This document shows positions 46,065 through 55,403 of a stretch of DNA of 64,000 bases, one piece after another; within the stretch, counting starts at the first letter, position 1; each line of letters opens with the position of its first letter. The position numbers and the translations under genes were made by a program. The notes beneath the pieces are model-generated. The model made no database searches, had not been told where the DNA came from, and saw nothing but the letters and a program-made list of their open reading frames with translations. Location: contig NZ_JAOTSB010000010.1 of the NCBI RefSeq assembly GCF_030247605.1, positions 32,147-96,146 of the forward strand, written 5' to 3'. Origin of the DNA: Acidaminobacter sp. (GTDB taxonomy: Bacteria; Bacillota; Clostridia; Peptostreptococcales; Acidaminobacteraceae).

Positions 46065-47308
46065 ACTGCCTCACCGCCCTTTGCATCACCCTCTGACTCT
46101 CCCTCTGTGTCTTCTGACCTCAGCAGGGACGCAAAGCGGATCATCAGCTCCGGATCCGGCGGTGCGCCATACTCGCGTTCATAATAGCGGCTGAATAACT
46201 CATGAACATCCATGCTCTCCAGGGATACTTCACCGGTAACGCTTCCCGTCTGATCCGGAAAGATAGGCTCAATACTCAGCAAATCCGGGTAGAGGGTCTT
46301 TAGCCTTCTGATTTCACCATTGGTCAACGGCTGTCCGGTTTCAATTTCGAGATAAACCCAAGCTTGCCTGTCCGCCTGGCGGATCAGACAGTCCTCAGCC
46401 TCCTCAAAGGATCCAGCATGCCAGATTTCAATGGGTTTGAAAAGGGGAATAAAATGCTCCTGAAACTCCAGAGGCAATTCAGCCTTGGTATCAATCAGCG
46501 TCACCGACTTGGCATAGCCTGTTTCGCTGCGGCTGTACTGGAGGGGCGAACCGCTGTAACGGCCGCGGCCCTTGAGACCAGCCACTGACTGGGGCTTATG
46601 GAGATGACCCAGCGCGACGTAGTTGGCTGACTCCGGAAATGCGTCGCCAAATACCGTATAAGCGCCGCCCCACTGGAGTGTCCGCTCAGAGTCTGAAAGC
46701 TCCCCGCCGCTCACAAATAAATGTGAGACCACTGCGCCAAAAGTCTTGTCTGTAAAGTGGGCGGCGCGTTCCTGAAGCAACAGTTTGACGCGTTCAGAGT
46801 AAGAAAGCTGCAGCTCTTCTTCTTTGCCGGAAAGCGACATCAGCTCCCCAAGTCTGCTTTCGCTGGGGAAAGGCAGCAGCGCGAGATCCAGTGCGTCGTC
46901 CCCAACAGAGACGGCAAGAGCCCCTGGCCCTTTGCCTGAAATGCGGAACCGGCCAATTTGCTGATCCTCCCACTGGTCTGTGACGTCCGTGCACAAAATG
47001 ACTCCGTGCTCTGCAGCCCAGGAGGCCGCCGCACCTAGACGTACCGGCTGGTCGTGGTTGCCTGACACTATGACTATGAGTCTTCGTCCACCATCGGCCA
47101 GCTTTTTGACTTTCTCAAAAAACAGGCGTTCTGCCCGCGCCGGGGGGTTATAGGTGTCATAAACGTCGCCCGCGACCAGGACCACGTCGACAGATTCCCG
47201 CTCCGCAATGTCTATGAGGGCTTCCAAAAAGGCAGCCTGCTCCTCCAGGCGGGGCTGAGTTTCGATCAGCCTGCCGAGGTGCCAGTCGGAGGTATGAAGT
47301 AATTTCAA
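46061..47308 (-). CDS. sbcD: SbcD, Mre11-like exonuclease subunit
   Basis: A 415-residue calcineurin-like phosphoesterase. Metal-binding motifs in order: HTSDWHLGR, AGDVYD, VSGNHDQPVRL, VVSHLFVSGG and ALGHLHKPQ. The C-terminal ~130 residues are the SbcC-binding region. The TTG start overlaps the addA stop (TTGA) with AAAAGGAGG upstream, so repair functions addA and sbcD are co-translated. Confidence 0.96.
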   Translation of the reverse strand: MKLLHTSDWHLGRLIETQPRLEEQAAFLEALIDIAERESVDVVLVAGDVYDTYNPPARAERLFFEKVKKLADGGRRLIVIVSGNHDQPVRLGAAASWAAEHGVILCTDVTDQWEDQQIGRFRISGKGPGALAVSVGDDALDLALLPFPSESRLGELMSLSGKEEELQLSYSERVKLLLQERAAHFTDKTFGAVVSHLFVSGGELSDSERTLQWGGAYTVFGDAFPESANYVALGHLHKPQSVAGLKGRGRYSGSPLQYSRSETGYAKSVTLIDTKAELPLEFQEHFIPLFKPIEIWHAGSFEEAEDCLIRQADRQAWVYLEIETGQPLTNGEIRRLKTLYPDLLSIEPIFPDQTGSVTGEVSLESMDVHELFSRYYEREYGAPPDPELMIRFASLLRSEDTEGESEGDAKGGEAV

Positions 47309-50300
47309 GAGAGTTCCTCCTTTTCACGACCTGTAAGTACAATGTTGATCCATTGTTTTAAGTGGGCGGCGTAAAGCCACGCGGCTTCCACACGTCGCCC
47401 TGTCAGTTTTTCCAGCGCCTCGGCGTAAAGTCCAAGCTGAGTGCTGTAGCGCTGTTTCAGCAGTGTCACAGCCTCAGGACCGCTGACTCTGTCTGTTTTA
47501 TAATCCACCACTACCAGGCCTTGTTCATCCTCAAAGTAGAGATCCACGACGCCCTGAATCAGGCTGAACTCTCGTCCTGAGCCGCGTTTTAGAACAAAGG
47601 CCTTCTCCCGTTCCAGCACCTGCGCGTCAAGGAGCCTTTGAAAGAGCGGGTGGTCGAAAAAGCCGGCCAGCGCCGGCCATTCAAGATCGTCCGCCAGCGT
47701 CTGATCCAGTCTGCCTTCTCTGACAAGTCTCTGCTTTTCTTCATTGAAAACCGATTCTCTTTCTGCCGGTGTTCTTTGGCCCATTTTTGAAAAGTCCATA
47801 AACTGGAGTACAGTATGGAACGCACTGCCTCTGGCAGCACCCATGGCCGCTCTGCTTTCCTGCGCCATAAATCTTGGTGTTTCTGTCAGTTCAGGCTTAT
47901 AGAGGACCTCTAAAGTCATAGCGCGATTCAGCGGGGTCTGACCCAGAGCTTCGAGGGTTTTAAGATCTGAAACACTCACCTTGGAAGGCAAAGCGGAAGC
48001 CCGGGCGTCAGTTTGATCCCCATGAGCTTCTTTCAATGTTCGCCCGCTGTCCAGCCGCCGCAGAACAGCGGTATCCAGGACATGGTCTCCGGCCTGCGCC
48101 AAAAGATCGTCCAAGGCGCGGTCAGAGGCCGCTTCAAAAGTTTGAGCGCGGATCTGGTCTTCAGCTCGTATCAAATTGAACCCCCAGCGGGCAGCTTCTG
48201 AGGCCTCCTCGCCTGCAGCATAAGCCCCCATCCAGTCCAGCAGACACTTTGCCTGGCGCATTGCAAAGGCAAGACAGCCTCTGCCATAGTTGCTGAGGGC
48301 TTTGTCGACAAATTTTGTCGACCCGGTGACATATAAGCGGTCCACTGCCCTGGTCAAAGCAACATAAAGTATTCTAAGCTCCTCTGAAAGTGCCTCACGC
48401 TCTATTGCTTTCTGAATCGCCAGCTGAGGCAGCGACGTTCTGTAGGTTCGCTTCTCCGCATCGATTTCCTTGAGCGCAATGCCGAGATCTTTGTGAAGCA
48501 GCAAATCACCATAAGTGTCTCTCATATTGAATTTCTTTCCAGTATCAGCCAGGAAGACAATAGGAAATTCCAAGCCTTTACTTTTGTGGATACTCATGAT
48601 GCGGATGAAGTCCTCATCCTCCGAGAGAGTTTTTGGCACCTCCGCACTAAACTCTGAGGCATCCCCCTCTTCGAGGACTTTGATAAAGCCGGATAAATCT
48701 CCCCTGAGCGCCGCTTCATAGTCTCCCGCACGCTCGACGAGCTTCATCAGCTGATTGGCCCGGAGTTCTCCCTCCGGCATGGCGCGGGCGTAGTCCAAGA
48801 GACCGGTTTCGATCATCAGACGCCAGACGAAATCGCCGACGCGCTCATAAGCAGCATAGCCCGACCAAACTTCAAGGCGCGAAAGAAAGTCCTTCAGTCT
48901 GGAGGACAGGCCAGTCTCAGCGCCGGAGCCCTCTTCTGAAAACAGCGTCACAGCGTCTCTGAAGGTTCCCAGGGGAGAGAAAGCGCGTATGGCCGCCAGC
49001 TCATCTGTGCCAAAGCCGCCTATAGGCGATCTGAGCACTGTAAGCAGATCGAGATCCAGACGGCTGTTGTCGAGAATCTTCAATAAACTCAAGGCTGCCT
49101 GCATCTCAAAGGAGGAGATTCTGGCGCCCACGCCATCTGCCCGGACAGGCAGCCCATATTGGCTCAGTACCTGAACATAGGTTTCAGCGGCAGCTTTGGG
49201 TGAGCGCATGAGGATGACAACATCTCTGAAAGCCGGCTTTCTGTTTCGACCCAATTTTGGATCGTAAATGTCCATTTTCAAAGTACCCTTGATCAGATCC
49301 GCAACGACGTGTGCTTCCAGTTCGGCATTCTTCATGTAGGACAATGCCTCTTCAAGATCGGGATCCGTTTCATCCGCGCCAGACTCTGATGCCGCAGCCG
49401 CCGGTATGGACTCAGAGGCGGCTTCAAATGCGCCTGCTTCAGAGGTCTCGGCGTCACTCCCGGATTTCGCTTTGCCTGTATCAATCAATGTCAACGACAA
49501 AGAGGGGAACGCTTCCTTCGGAAATGACAATCCCGGGTTAAGACGGGCGTGGTGGTCATAAACCACTTCGCCCAGGGACAGGTTCATGACCTTCTCAAAA
49601 AAGCCGTTGACTCTCTCAATCAGCTCAGGCCTGGTGCGGAAGTTGGCGCTGAGGTCTATAATCCTGTTCCTCGCCCCTTCCTCCCTGGAATAGCTGTTCA
49701 GTTTGTCCATGAACAGGGTTGGATCCGCCAGCCTGAACTTGTATATGCTTTGCTTGACGTCGCCGACCAGAAAGACGTTGTCTTCCCTGGCGATCGCCCT
49801 GACCACCGTCTCCTGGACCAGGTTTGAGTCCTGGTACTCATCCAGAAACAGGTGGTCGAACTTGTCTCTGTACATGCCGGCAATTTCCTCATCCTTGAGT
49901 ATATCAATGGCGAGGTGCTCAAGGTCATAAAAATCTATGACCCCGGCTTCTTTCTTCAGCAAACCGTAATTTTCCTCCAGCGAGATCACCAATTCAGAAA
50001 GCGCCCGGGTTCCGGGCAGCAGTCTGCGAATGGATTGATCCAGCGCGTCGGGGGATTGTGAGAAAAAGTGCTTTCCAAGGCGCTTGATATAATCCTTAAC
50101 CAGGTCTCTGCGCTCCTGGACTGCATCTTTCAGCGCCGGGTCCACCTGTTCGGCTTCCGCACCCCGAATGGGCTTCAGTTTGTCAAACTTGAGATCCGCC
50201 AGTGACTCATAGGCGGCGGCATAGCCTGCTTCCATACTGTCCATGAGATTTTCCAGCAGCTCAAGATCTGACCGGATTGCAGGGAGATAAGCCATGGGGC

Positions 50301-51114
50301 CGCATGGATCCATACAGAGCTGCTCCGTTTCTCTGTGAGATTCCATCAAGCCCTCCAGCTCCTCAGAAATCATCTGCAGCAGCGCTTTCAGCCAAAGGCT
50401 GTCCTGCGCTTCGTGAACCTCCAAAGCCTCTGTCTGGCTCACCAGCCAGGCTTTCGGGTCCGGCTGGGATTGTATAAAACCGTGGACATTCCACAAAAGG
50501 GCTTCAATTTTTTCATCTGTGCGGTTGCCTGAAAACGCTTCAATAAATTGGCTGAAGTCAGGGGACATAGCCTCGTAAGCTGCCTCCAAAGTCAGCATGG
50601 CCGCCTCTTCCCGCAGGGATTTGAGCAACGTTGCGTCACCAACCCTAAAGGCCGGATCCATGTCCACTTTATAGAAGTGCTTTCGGACCAGGTCGTTGCA
50701 GAAGGCATGCAGCGTCATGATGTAGGCGCTGCCGGCGCGCTCCAGCTGTTCTCTCAGCCACAGCGCGTCTGCGCCCGGCTCCCTCAGTTTTGCGGACAGG
50801 GCTCTGATAATCCGGGTGCGCATTTCCCCTGCTGCCGCGTTGGTGAAGGTCACTATGAGCATGTTTCTAATAGGGATTCTGTCCTCGGCAATCAGCTGCA
50901 GGATGCGTTCGACCAGCACGGCAGTTTTCCCCGAACCGGCAGCCGCTGAAACCAGGAGGTTCGCATTTCTGGAGCGGATCGCGCTGTCCTGATCCGGGGT
51001 CCACTTGACTTCTATCCGAGGGTTGGATGGAACGACAGATTGGACTGCGCTCCGAGGTGAAGCCTGCGCCCCGGACAGACCATTCGAATTTGGAGTTTCT
51101 GCTGAACCACTCAT
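47305..51114 (-). CDS. addA: AddA, helicase-nuclease subunit
   Basis: A 1269-residue UvrD-type helicase with a C-terminal RecB nuclease. It unwinds and resects double-strand breaks with AddB, replacing RecBCD. Walker A SAAAGSGKTAVLVERI (about 57-72), TFTNAAAGEMRTRI, FLDEYQDSNLVQ, VGDVKQSIYKFR, SIHKSKGLEFPIVF, YVALTRAVDRLYV; nuclease GVVDLYFEDEQGLVVVDYKTD. The ATG has AGGAGGTGA upstream and overlaps the addB stop. Unusual: a ~36-residue Ser/Pro-rich N-terminal extension and an Ala/Glu/Ser-rich insert (about 535-580). Confidence 0.97.
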   Translation of the reverse strand: MSGSAETPNSNGLSGAQASPRSAVQSVVPSNPRIEVKWTPDQDSAIRSRNANLLVSAAAGSGKTAVLVERILQLIAEDRIPIRNMLIVTFTNAAAGEMRTRIIRALSAKLREPGADALWLREQLERAGSAYIMTLHAFCNDLVRKHFYKVDMDPAFRVGDATLLKSLREEAAMLTLEAAYEAMSPDFSQFIEAFSGNRTDEKIEALLWNVHGFIQSQPDPKAWLVSQTEALEVHEAQDSLWLKALLQMISEELEGLMESHRETEQLCMDPCGPMAYLPAIRSDLELLENLMDSMEAGYAAAYESLADLKFDKLKPIRGAEAEQVDPALKDAVQERRDLVKDYIKRLGKHFFSQSPDALDQSIRRLLPGTRALSELVISLEENYGLLKKEAGVIDFYDLEHLAIDILKDEEIAGMYRDKFDHLFLDEYQDSNLVQETVVRAIAREDNVFLVGDVKQSIYKFRLADPTLFMDKLNSYSREEGARNRIIDLSANFRTRPELIERVNGFFEKVMNLSLGEVVYDHHARLNPGLSFPKEAFPSLSLTLIDTGKAKSGSDAETSEAGAFEAASESIPAAAASESGADETDPDLEEALSYMKNAELEAHVVADLIKGTLKMDIYDPKLGRNRKPAFRDVVILMRSPKAAAETYVQVLSQYGLPVRADGVGARISSFEMQAALSLLKILDNSRLDLDLLTVLRSPIGGFGTDELAAIRAFSPLGTFRDAVTLFSEEGSGAETGLSSRLKDFLSRLEVWSGYAAYERVGDFVWRLMIETGLLDYARAMPEGELRANQLMKLVERAGDYEAALRGDLSGFIKVLEEGDASEFSAEVPKTLSEDEDFIRIMSIHKSKGLEFPIVFLADTGKKFNMRDTYGDLLLHKDLGIALKEIDAEKRTYRTSLPQLAIQKAIEREALSEELRILYVALTRAVDRLYVTGSTKFVDKALSNYGRGCLAFAMRQAKCLLDWMGAYAAGEEASEAARWGFNLIRAEDQIRAQTFEAASDRALDDLLAQAGDHVLDTAVLRRLDSGRTLKEAHGDQTDARASALPSKVSVSDLKTLEALGQTPLNRAMTLEVLYKPELTETPRFMAQESRAAMGAARGSAFHTVLQFMDFSKMGQRTPAERESVFNEEKQRLVREGRLDQTLADDLEWPALAGFFDHPLFQRLLDAQVLEREKAFVLKRGSGREFSLIQGVVDLYFEDEQGLVVVDYKTDRVSGPEAVTLLKQRYSTQLGLYAEALEKLTGRRVEAAWLYAAHLKQWINIVLTGREKEELS

Positions 51115-54100
51115 GACTTCACCTCCTCTTCCCGTTTATCATGCTCGACCAGGGTGCTTTCCTCCCGGGACTGACTCCCCCCGGCTCCGTAGTCATCCAT
51201 CCACTGGGTGCCTTTTAGCTTCTTCAGATTTCTGTAGTGGTTGCCCCCGTAAGTCAGGTCAAACTGACAGATGCCCATGAGATCACAATAATCACAGGCG
51301 GTTTTCGATCCGAACCTGTAAGGCGCCACATCTATGTCCCCTTTTAAGATCTCAGTGCCAAGGGCTGCTATTTTGTCCCGGACATACCGTCTGAGACTTT
51401 CGAAGGTCGAGGTTTCAAGGACGCCGGAGCCGGCAGTCGGCGTTCCGTCTCTTTTGAGTTCGAATGGAATTCTGACAGATTTCGTTTCGGACTCCAAAGT
51501 CTGATCGAGGCGCTTCGCCATCTCCGAGCCGCCTATAATAAGTCCGTTGAGCTTAAGTTTTTTCAAGAGCTCCCGCTCGACATCCTCTTCCCTGACACTT
51601 TCGAGATCAACCATAGGGTCATCTATTTTAAAGTAAAAGAGACCCCCGGGGTAAACCTGCGGCATGGCGGTCAGAATCGACGGATCATTGAGAACCGCAT
51701 CCATGTAGGCGACCAGCTGGAGCTGGAGGCCGTGGTGAATTTTGGAGAGATCCAGGGTCTCAGCGCCGGATTTATAATCGACTATTTGTACAAAGGCCAC
51801 GCCTTCATCCGTTTCACACAAATCTATCCTGTCGATCCGCCCTTCCAGCAATAGCCGCTGTCCGTCAGCCAGCTCAATCAGAATAGGAGGAAGGCTGTCC
51901 GGACGGTTTGAGGAAAAAGCGAGCTCAAAGGCTTTAGGCTTAAAATGGCTGTGAGCCAGGTGATCCAAAATGGTCATTGCCGCTCTCGTCCCGGTGCGTT
52001 TGACGCGCCTCAGGACATAGCGATTCCGTTCAGAGTTTGCAAATACGGACCTGCCATGGCGTTCGACGCTTTCGTCCACGATTTGACCGATCAGCGCTGC
52101 GACTTCTTCCTGGGTCTGGGGGGCGTTCTCGTGACCATCGGCCAAAGCTCTGAGGGCAAAGCTTTCAACTGCGCTGTGGAACAGCCGGCCCACTTCCGGA
52201 AGATCCACCTCATAGGGCACCACCCGCGCGGGTCTGAGGCCAAAATCCACGAAATGCTTAAACGGACAGGCGGCAAAGCGCTCCAGCCTGGAGATGCTGG
52301 TGGTCAGCGGCACGCCGAAAAGCGTCTCTGTTGCGGCCTGAGAGAGCGGCTTAGGCCGATTGTTGTGGTGAAAGGCTTGTCTCAGCTGGCGCGCGCGTGC
52401 TTCAAAGGCAGGTTGGGATTCGAAATGTCGCAGCATAGCAGCCCATTCCAATTCCGGCCGGGACTGTCTGCCATCCAGCCACTCGCGAATCTGCCTGGTT
52501 ATAGGCGCGATCACCGCATTGTAGTTGGACGCCCGGGCAGATGGCGACAACTCATCCAGCCGCAGGTGCTCAATTTTGATTTGAGGAAATAAACTGTCAA
52601 GCCTGTCGAGCAGATAGGACGGCCGCAAACTCCGCCCCATGCCATCCGCAAAAGCACAGCTCACATAGAGCGCCTCAGAAGGCTTCGCCATGGCCAAATG
52701 GATAGAGAAGGATTCATTCATAGAGAGATAGTCGCTGATGGATTTCAGGTCCAGCTGACACGCGCGGAGGCTCAGCTTTTCTTCCTCGGTGAGAAGTCCG
52801 CTGCCGTCCCGGTTGGAGGGCAGGATCCCATCTGCAGCGCCCACGAGAAAGAGCGCCTTGATGGGGTGGCTTCGGGAGTGCTCCACTTTGCCAATCAAGA
52901 CCGTATCAAAGTCCTGAGGCAGCATACCCGTTTCATAGGCGGCAAAACCAGCTTCCAGGATCGCCCTGTAATCGCCCAGTTTCATGGCGGTTTCAGGAGA
53001 CACCGACACAATCTGGTCGAGGAGGTCGGAGATCATATTCCACCCCTGGATGAGCTCGAAGGCTGCTTCAAAGCCGCTTTGGGATCCAATTTCCCCCATG
53101 CGGACTTCATAGCGCTCCCGAACGCCGGAATTGACGAGCCAATTAAAGAGGGCCGTACTATAACCTGCTGCGGAATCCGTTTCTTTAAAAGCCGACTCGA
53201 ACGCTCCAATGACATGCGCCAACTTTTCCCTGAGAGGTTCCAACTGGGCATCCTCAACCGGAATCTTCCACCGTTTGCCGCGGATCCCATTCTCAATGGC
53301 AAAGATCTCCAGCCGCTCCCATTCCTCTTTTTTGAGATCTGTCAGACCCGTTTTGAGGCCTCTGAACAATGGTTCCAGTCTAAAATCCTTCTGGTAGGCT
53401 TCGAGCATGGCAAGGATCAGCCTGGCAAGGGGATTTCCTACGATATCCCGCCGGTTGTCATGGAAGGTTGGAATCTGATACTGATTGAATACCCGCGTCA
53501 GAAGGTCGTCATAAATCTCAGGGGCATTGCTGACTACGGCGACATCCGAATAGCGGCAGCCCTGCTCAGCGACCAGCCTTCCAATTTCAAGGGCCACAAA
53601 TTCCGCCTCGTCCCAGGTGGTATCAAAGGTCATGAGGCGAATCCCCTCCGGGACCCCTTCATAGAGGACCTGCGGGAATTCAAAGAGCTGCTGCTCTATA
53701 TGCCGGAGCGGATTTTCAGGCTCATGGGGCGTTGGCATGTGTGTTGATGTAAATCCGCAGCCCGTTTCCTGAGCTATGGCTTCAAGCCGCCTGTAGGTTT
53801 CAGCCGTCGCCAAAAAAATCCCCGACTGCGTCAGATGCTCCGGATCCAAAGTCAACGCAACTCGTAAGGTTTTACAGTTTCTGGAAAGGCTCTCAATCAG
53901 TTTGAACTCCTGACCGGTAAAGCCTGAAAATCCGTCGATGCATACCGTAGAACCGGCGAGGCCCGCAAGCGTTGAGACGCGTTCTGCCGCCAGGTCATAG
54001 CGGTCCTCCTCGTCCATGAGCGTCCCGGATTTAAGCGCTTCAAACCGTTCAAAGACAAGTGCTATATCGTTGATTTTGGCTGCGGTCAGCCTGGGCAGAC

Positions 54101-54545
54101 CCTCACCGGAATCCCGAAGCTTGGCCGGTCCTATGCCCGATCGCTTCAGCTCAGCAAGAAAGTCGCCCATCATAGTTATAAATCCGGGCTTTCGGTGCGC
54201 GGACCGGTAAGCTTCCAGACGATCGGCAGACTCCAGCAGAATGCGTTTGAGCAGCATGTGCCGTCCAAGCTCGTCCAGATACAGCTGCTGACTGGCCTGG
54301 GTGGATTCGAGCACCCTGTCCACCAGTTTTCTAAAACTGAGGACCTGTACCCTGAGCAGGCCTTCCAGGTTCTGATAGCTGATCAGCTCCCGTTCCGCCT
54401 GAAGCGTGAACTGCTCCGGTACGATCAGCCAAACTGTGTTGCCAAGATCCCCCGTCACGCCCGAGTCGCTTTCCAATTGAGCGAGAAGCTCATAGATCCC
54501 TTTTGTCTTGCCGCTGCCGGAGCGGCCTGTTACCACCTGAATCAA
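51111..54545 (-). CDS. addB: AddB, helicase-nuclease subunit with Fe-S cluster
   Basis: The product of about 1144 residues is the partner of AddA. N-terminal GRSGSGKTKGIYELL resembles AddB Walker A; the C-terminal nuclease has VQIVDYKSGAETLDL. The four cluster cysteines are visible: RFAACPFKHF, then TACDYCDLMGICQFD. I chose the TTG at 54545 (GGGGTG 6 nt upstream) because AddB normally begins about six residues before GRSGSGKT. The frame is open to 54641 with a GTG preceded by GGGAGG, but that region folds as a terminator-like hairpin and would add a hydrophobic 32-residue leader. The true start is uncertain. Confidence 0.93.
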   Translation of the reverse strand: MIQVVTGRSGSGKTKGIYELLAQLESDSGVTGDLGNTVWLIVPEQFTLQAERELISYQNLEGLLRVQVLSFRKLVDRVLESTQASQQLYLDELGRHMLLKRILLESADRLEAYRSAHRKPGFITMMGDFLAELKRSGIGPAKLRDSGEGLPRLTAAKINDIALVFERFEALKSGTLMDEEDRYDLAAERVSTLAGLAGSTVCIDGFSGFTGQEFKLIESLSRNCKTLRVALTLDPEHLTQSGIFLATAETYRRLEAIAQETGCGFTSTHMPTPHEPENPLRHIEQQLFEFPQVLYEGVPEGIRLMTFDTTWDEAEFVALEIGRLVAEQGCRYSDVAVVSNAPEIYDDLLTRVFNQYQIPTFHDNRRDIVGNPLARLILAMLEAYQKDFRLEPLFRGLKTGLTDLKKEEWERLEIFAIENGIRGKRWKIPVEDAQLEPLREKLAHVIGAFESAFKETDSAAGYSTALFNWLVNSGVRERYEVRMGEIGSQSGFEAAFELIQGWNMISDLLDQIVSVSPETAMKLGDYRAILEAGFAAYETGMLPQDFDTVLIGKVEHSRSHPIKALFLVGAADGILPSNRDGSGLLTEEEKLSLRACQLDLKSISDYLSMNESFSIHLAMAKPSEALYVSCAFADGMGRSLRPSYLLDRLDSLFPQIKIEHLRLDELSPSARASNYNAVIAPITRQIREWLDGRQSRPELEWAAMLRHFESQPAFEARARQLRQAFHHNNRPKPLSQAATETLFGVPLTTSISRLERFAACPFKHFVDFGLRPARVVPYEVDLPEVGRLFHSAVESFALRALADGHENAPQTQEEVAALIGQIVDESVERHGRSVFANSERNRYVLRRVKRTGTRAAMTILDHLAHSHFKPKAFELAFSSNRPDSLPPILIELADGQRLLLEGRIDRIDLCETDEGVAFVQIVDYKSGAETLDLSKIHHGLQLQLVAYMDAVLNDPSILTAMPQVYPGGLFYFKIDDPMVDLESVREEDVERELLKKLKLNGLIIGGSEMAKRLDQTLESETKSVRIPFELKRDGTPTAGSGVLETSTFESLRRYVRDKIAALGTEILKGDIDVAPYRFGSKTACDYCDLMGICQFDLTYGGNHYRNLKKLKGTQWMDDYGAGGSQSREESTLVEHDKREEEVKS

Positions 54546-54592
54546 TTGCTGCACCCCACTTTTCAAGCCTGTATTACAGGTAAAAGAAACCA

Positions 54593-54652
54593 GGAGGAAG
54601 ACGGTGACAATAGGAAGTCTGGAGAGCGACTTCCGCTGCACGATCTTCCTCC
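54593..54652 (-). terminator. two-tier hairpin between DUF1461 gene and addB
   Basis: GGAGGAAGA (minus 54652-54644) pairs with TCTTCCTCC (54601-54593). A second 7-bp stem is nested inside (GGAAGTC/GACTTCC at 54634-54628 and 54619-54613). A T-rich stretch (TTTCTTTT) follows after three bases. It could be a terminator/attenuator, or it could hide the GGGAGG ribosome site that lies in its outer arm. Confidence 0.5.
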
Positions 54653-54659
54653 CGTTTTG

Positions 54660-55403
54660 CTACGCTCGCCTAAATCGCCCTGCGCGCTTCGAACTCCTTA
54701 AAAAAATGGTGCCGATGGTCACCAGTACGACATTCAAACCAATATAAAGTCCGAAGATCCGAATGGCAATATCCACAAAAAATTGTTCTTGTAGAATCAC
54801 AATCAGCAAATCCGTTTTGGGATTGAGAAGCCACAAGTCATTGTCGAAAAAGAGTTCATGAAACAACGTGAAGTATTTCGTGAAGTCAATGGTGATCAAC
54901 AGCAATAAAAATCCGGCTGCTGCAATACCCAGCACACCAGCGCCAATCAAACCCCGGTAAAGCAGGGCGCGGTCCCTGCTGAGCTGCAGGGCGACAAAGG
55001 CAGACAGGGCAAAGGCCGCAATGGCGATCATTTTGATTCTGCCATTCAGTTGAAAGAGCACCAAAACGTCCACCATATGGGTCTGCTCCCGATCATTAAA
55101 GAGCTGAACCTGCCTCCCGTTTCTTTCAACTTCAAATTGAAACTCAGGCTCCTGTCCTTTGAGATAACCAATGATCATGTCCGAGACGCCGCCCAGCTCT
55201 TCCGCAGTCAGCCCAGTAAGTTCGGTCGTGCCTAGTTTTTCAAACTCCTGGTCATAATAACTGCGACTCATTGAAAAGACATCAATGCTCAGGCTCAGTA
55301 TAAATAAATTTGCTGTGACTGCCATAATCAGGACAAGAAGCCATTTTGCCGCACTTGGCAATTCAATTGCCGGTCCCTGCTGTGGTACTGACGATATTCT
55401 CAT
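54660..55403 (-). CDS. TIGR01906/DUF1461-type integral membrane protein
   Basis: A 247-residue protein with an N-terminal TM (WLLVLIMAVTANLFILSL), an outside segment with YLKGQEPEFQFE, two central TMs (IKMIAIAAFALSAFVAL; LYRGLIGAGVLGIAAAGFLLLL), the family hallmark FTLFHELFFDNDLWLLNPKTDLLIVILQEQFFVDIA, and a last TM. This matches the DUF1461 family of Firmicutes, of unknown function. The ATG overlaps the stop of the selenoprotein peroxiredoxin (ATGA), so the two are translated together. Confidence 0.85.
   Translation of the reverse strand: MRISSVPQQGPAIELPSAAKWLLVLIMAVTANLFILSLSIDVFSMSRSYYDQEFEKLGTTELTGLTAEELGGVSDMIIGYLKGQEPEFQFEVERNGRQVQLFNDREQTHMVDVLVLFQLNGRIKMIAIAAFALSAFVALQLSRDRALLYRGLIGAGVLGIAAAGFLLLLITIDFTKYFTLFHELFFDNDLWLLNPKTDLLIVILQEQFFVDIAIRIFGLYIGLNVVLVTIGTIFLRSSKRAGRFRRA

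Noticed and set aside
54707..54722. Another copy of the GCCGATGGTC palindrome core
   Set aside because: It lies within the DUF1461 coding sequence, has no matching second arm, and is explained by codons for Val-Thr-Ile-Gly-Thr.
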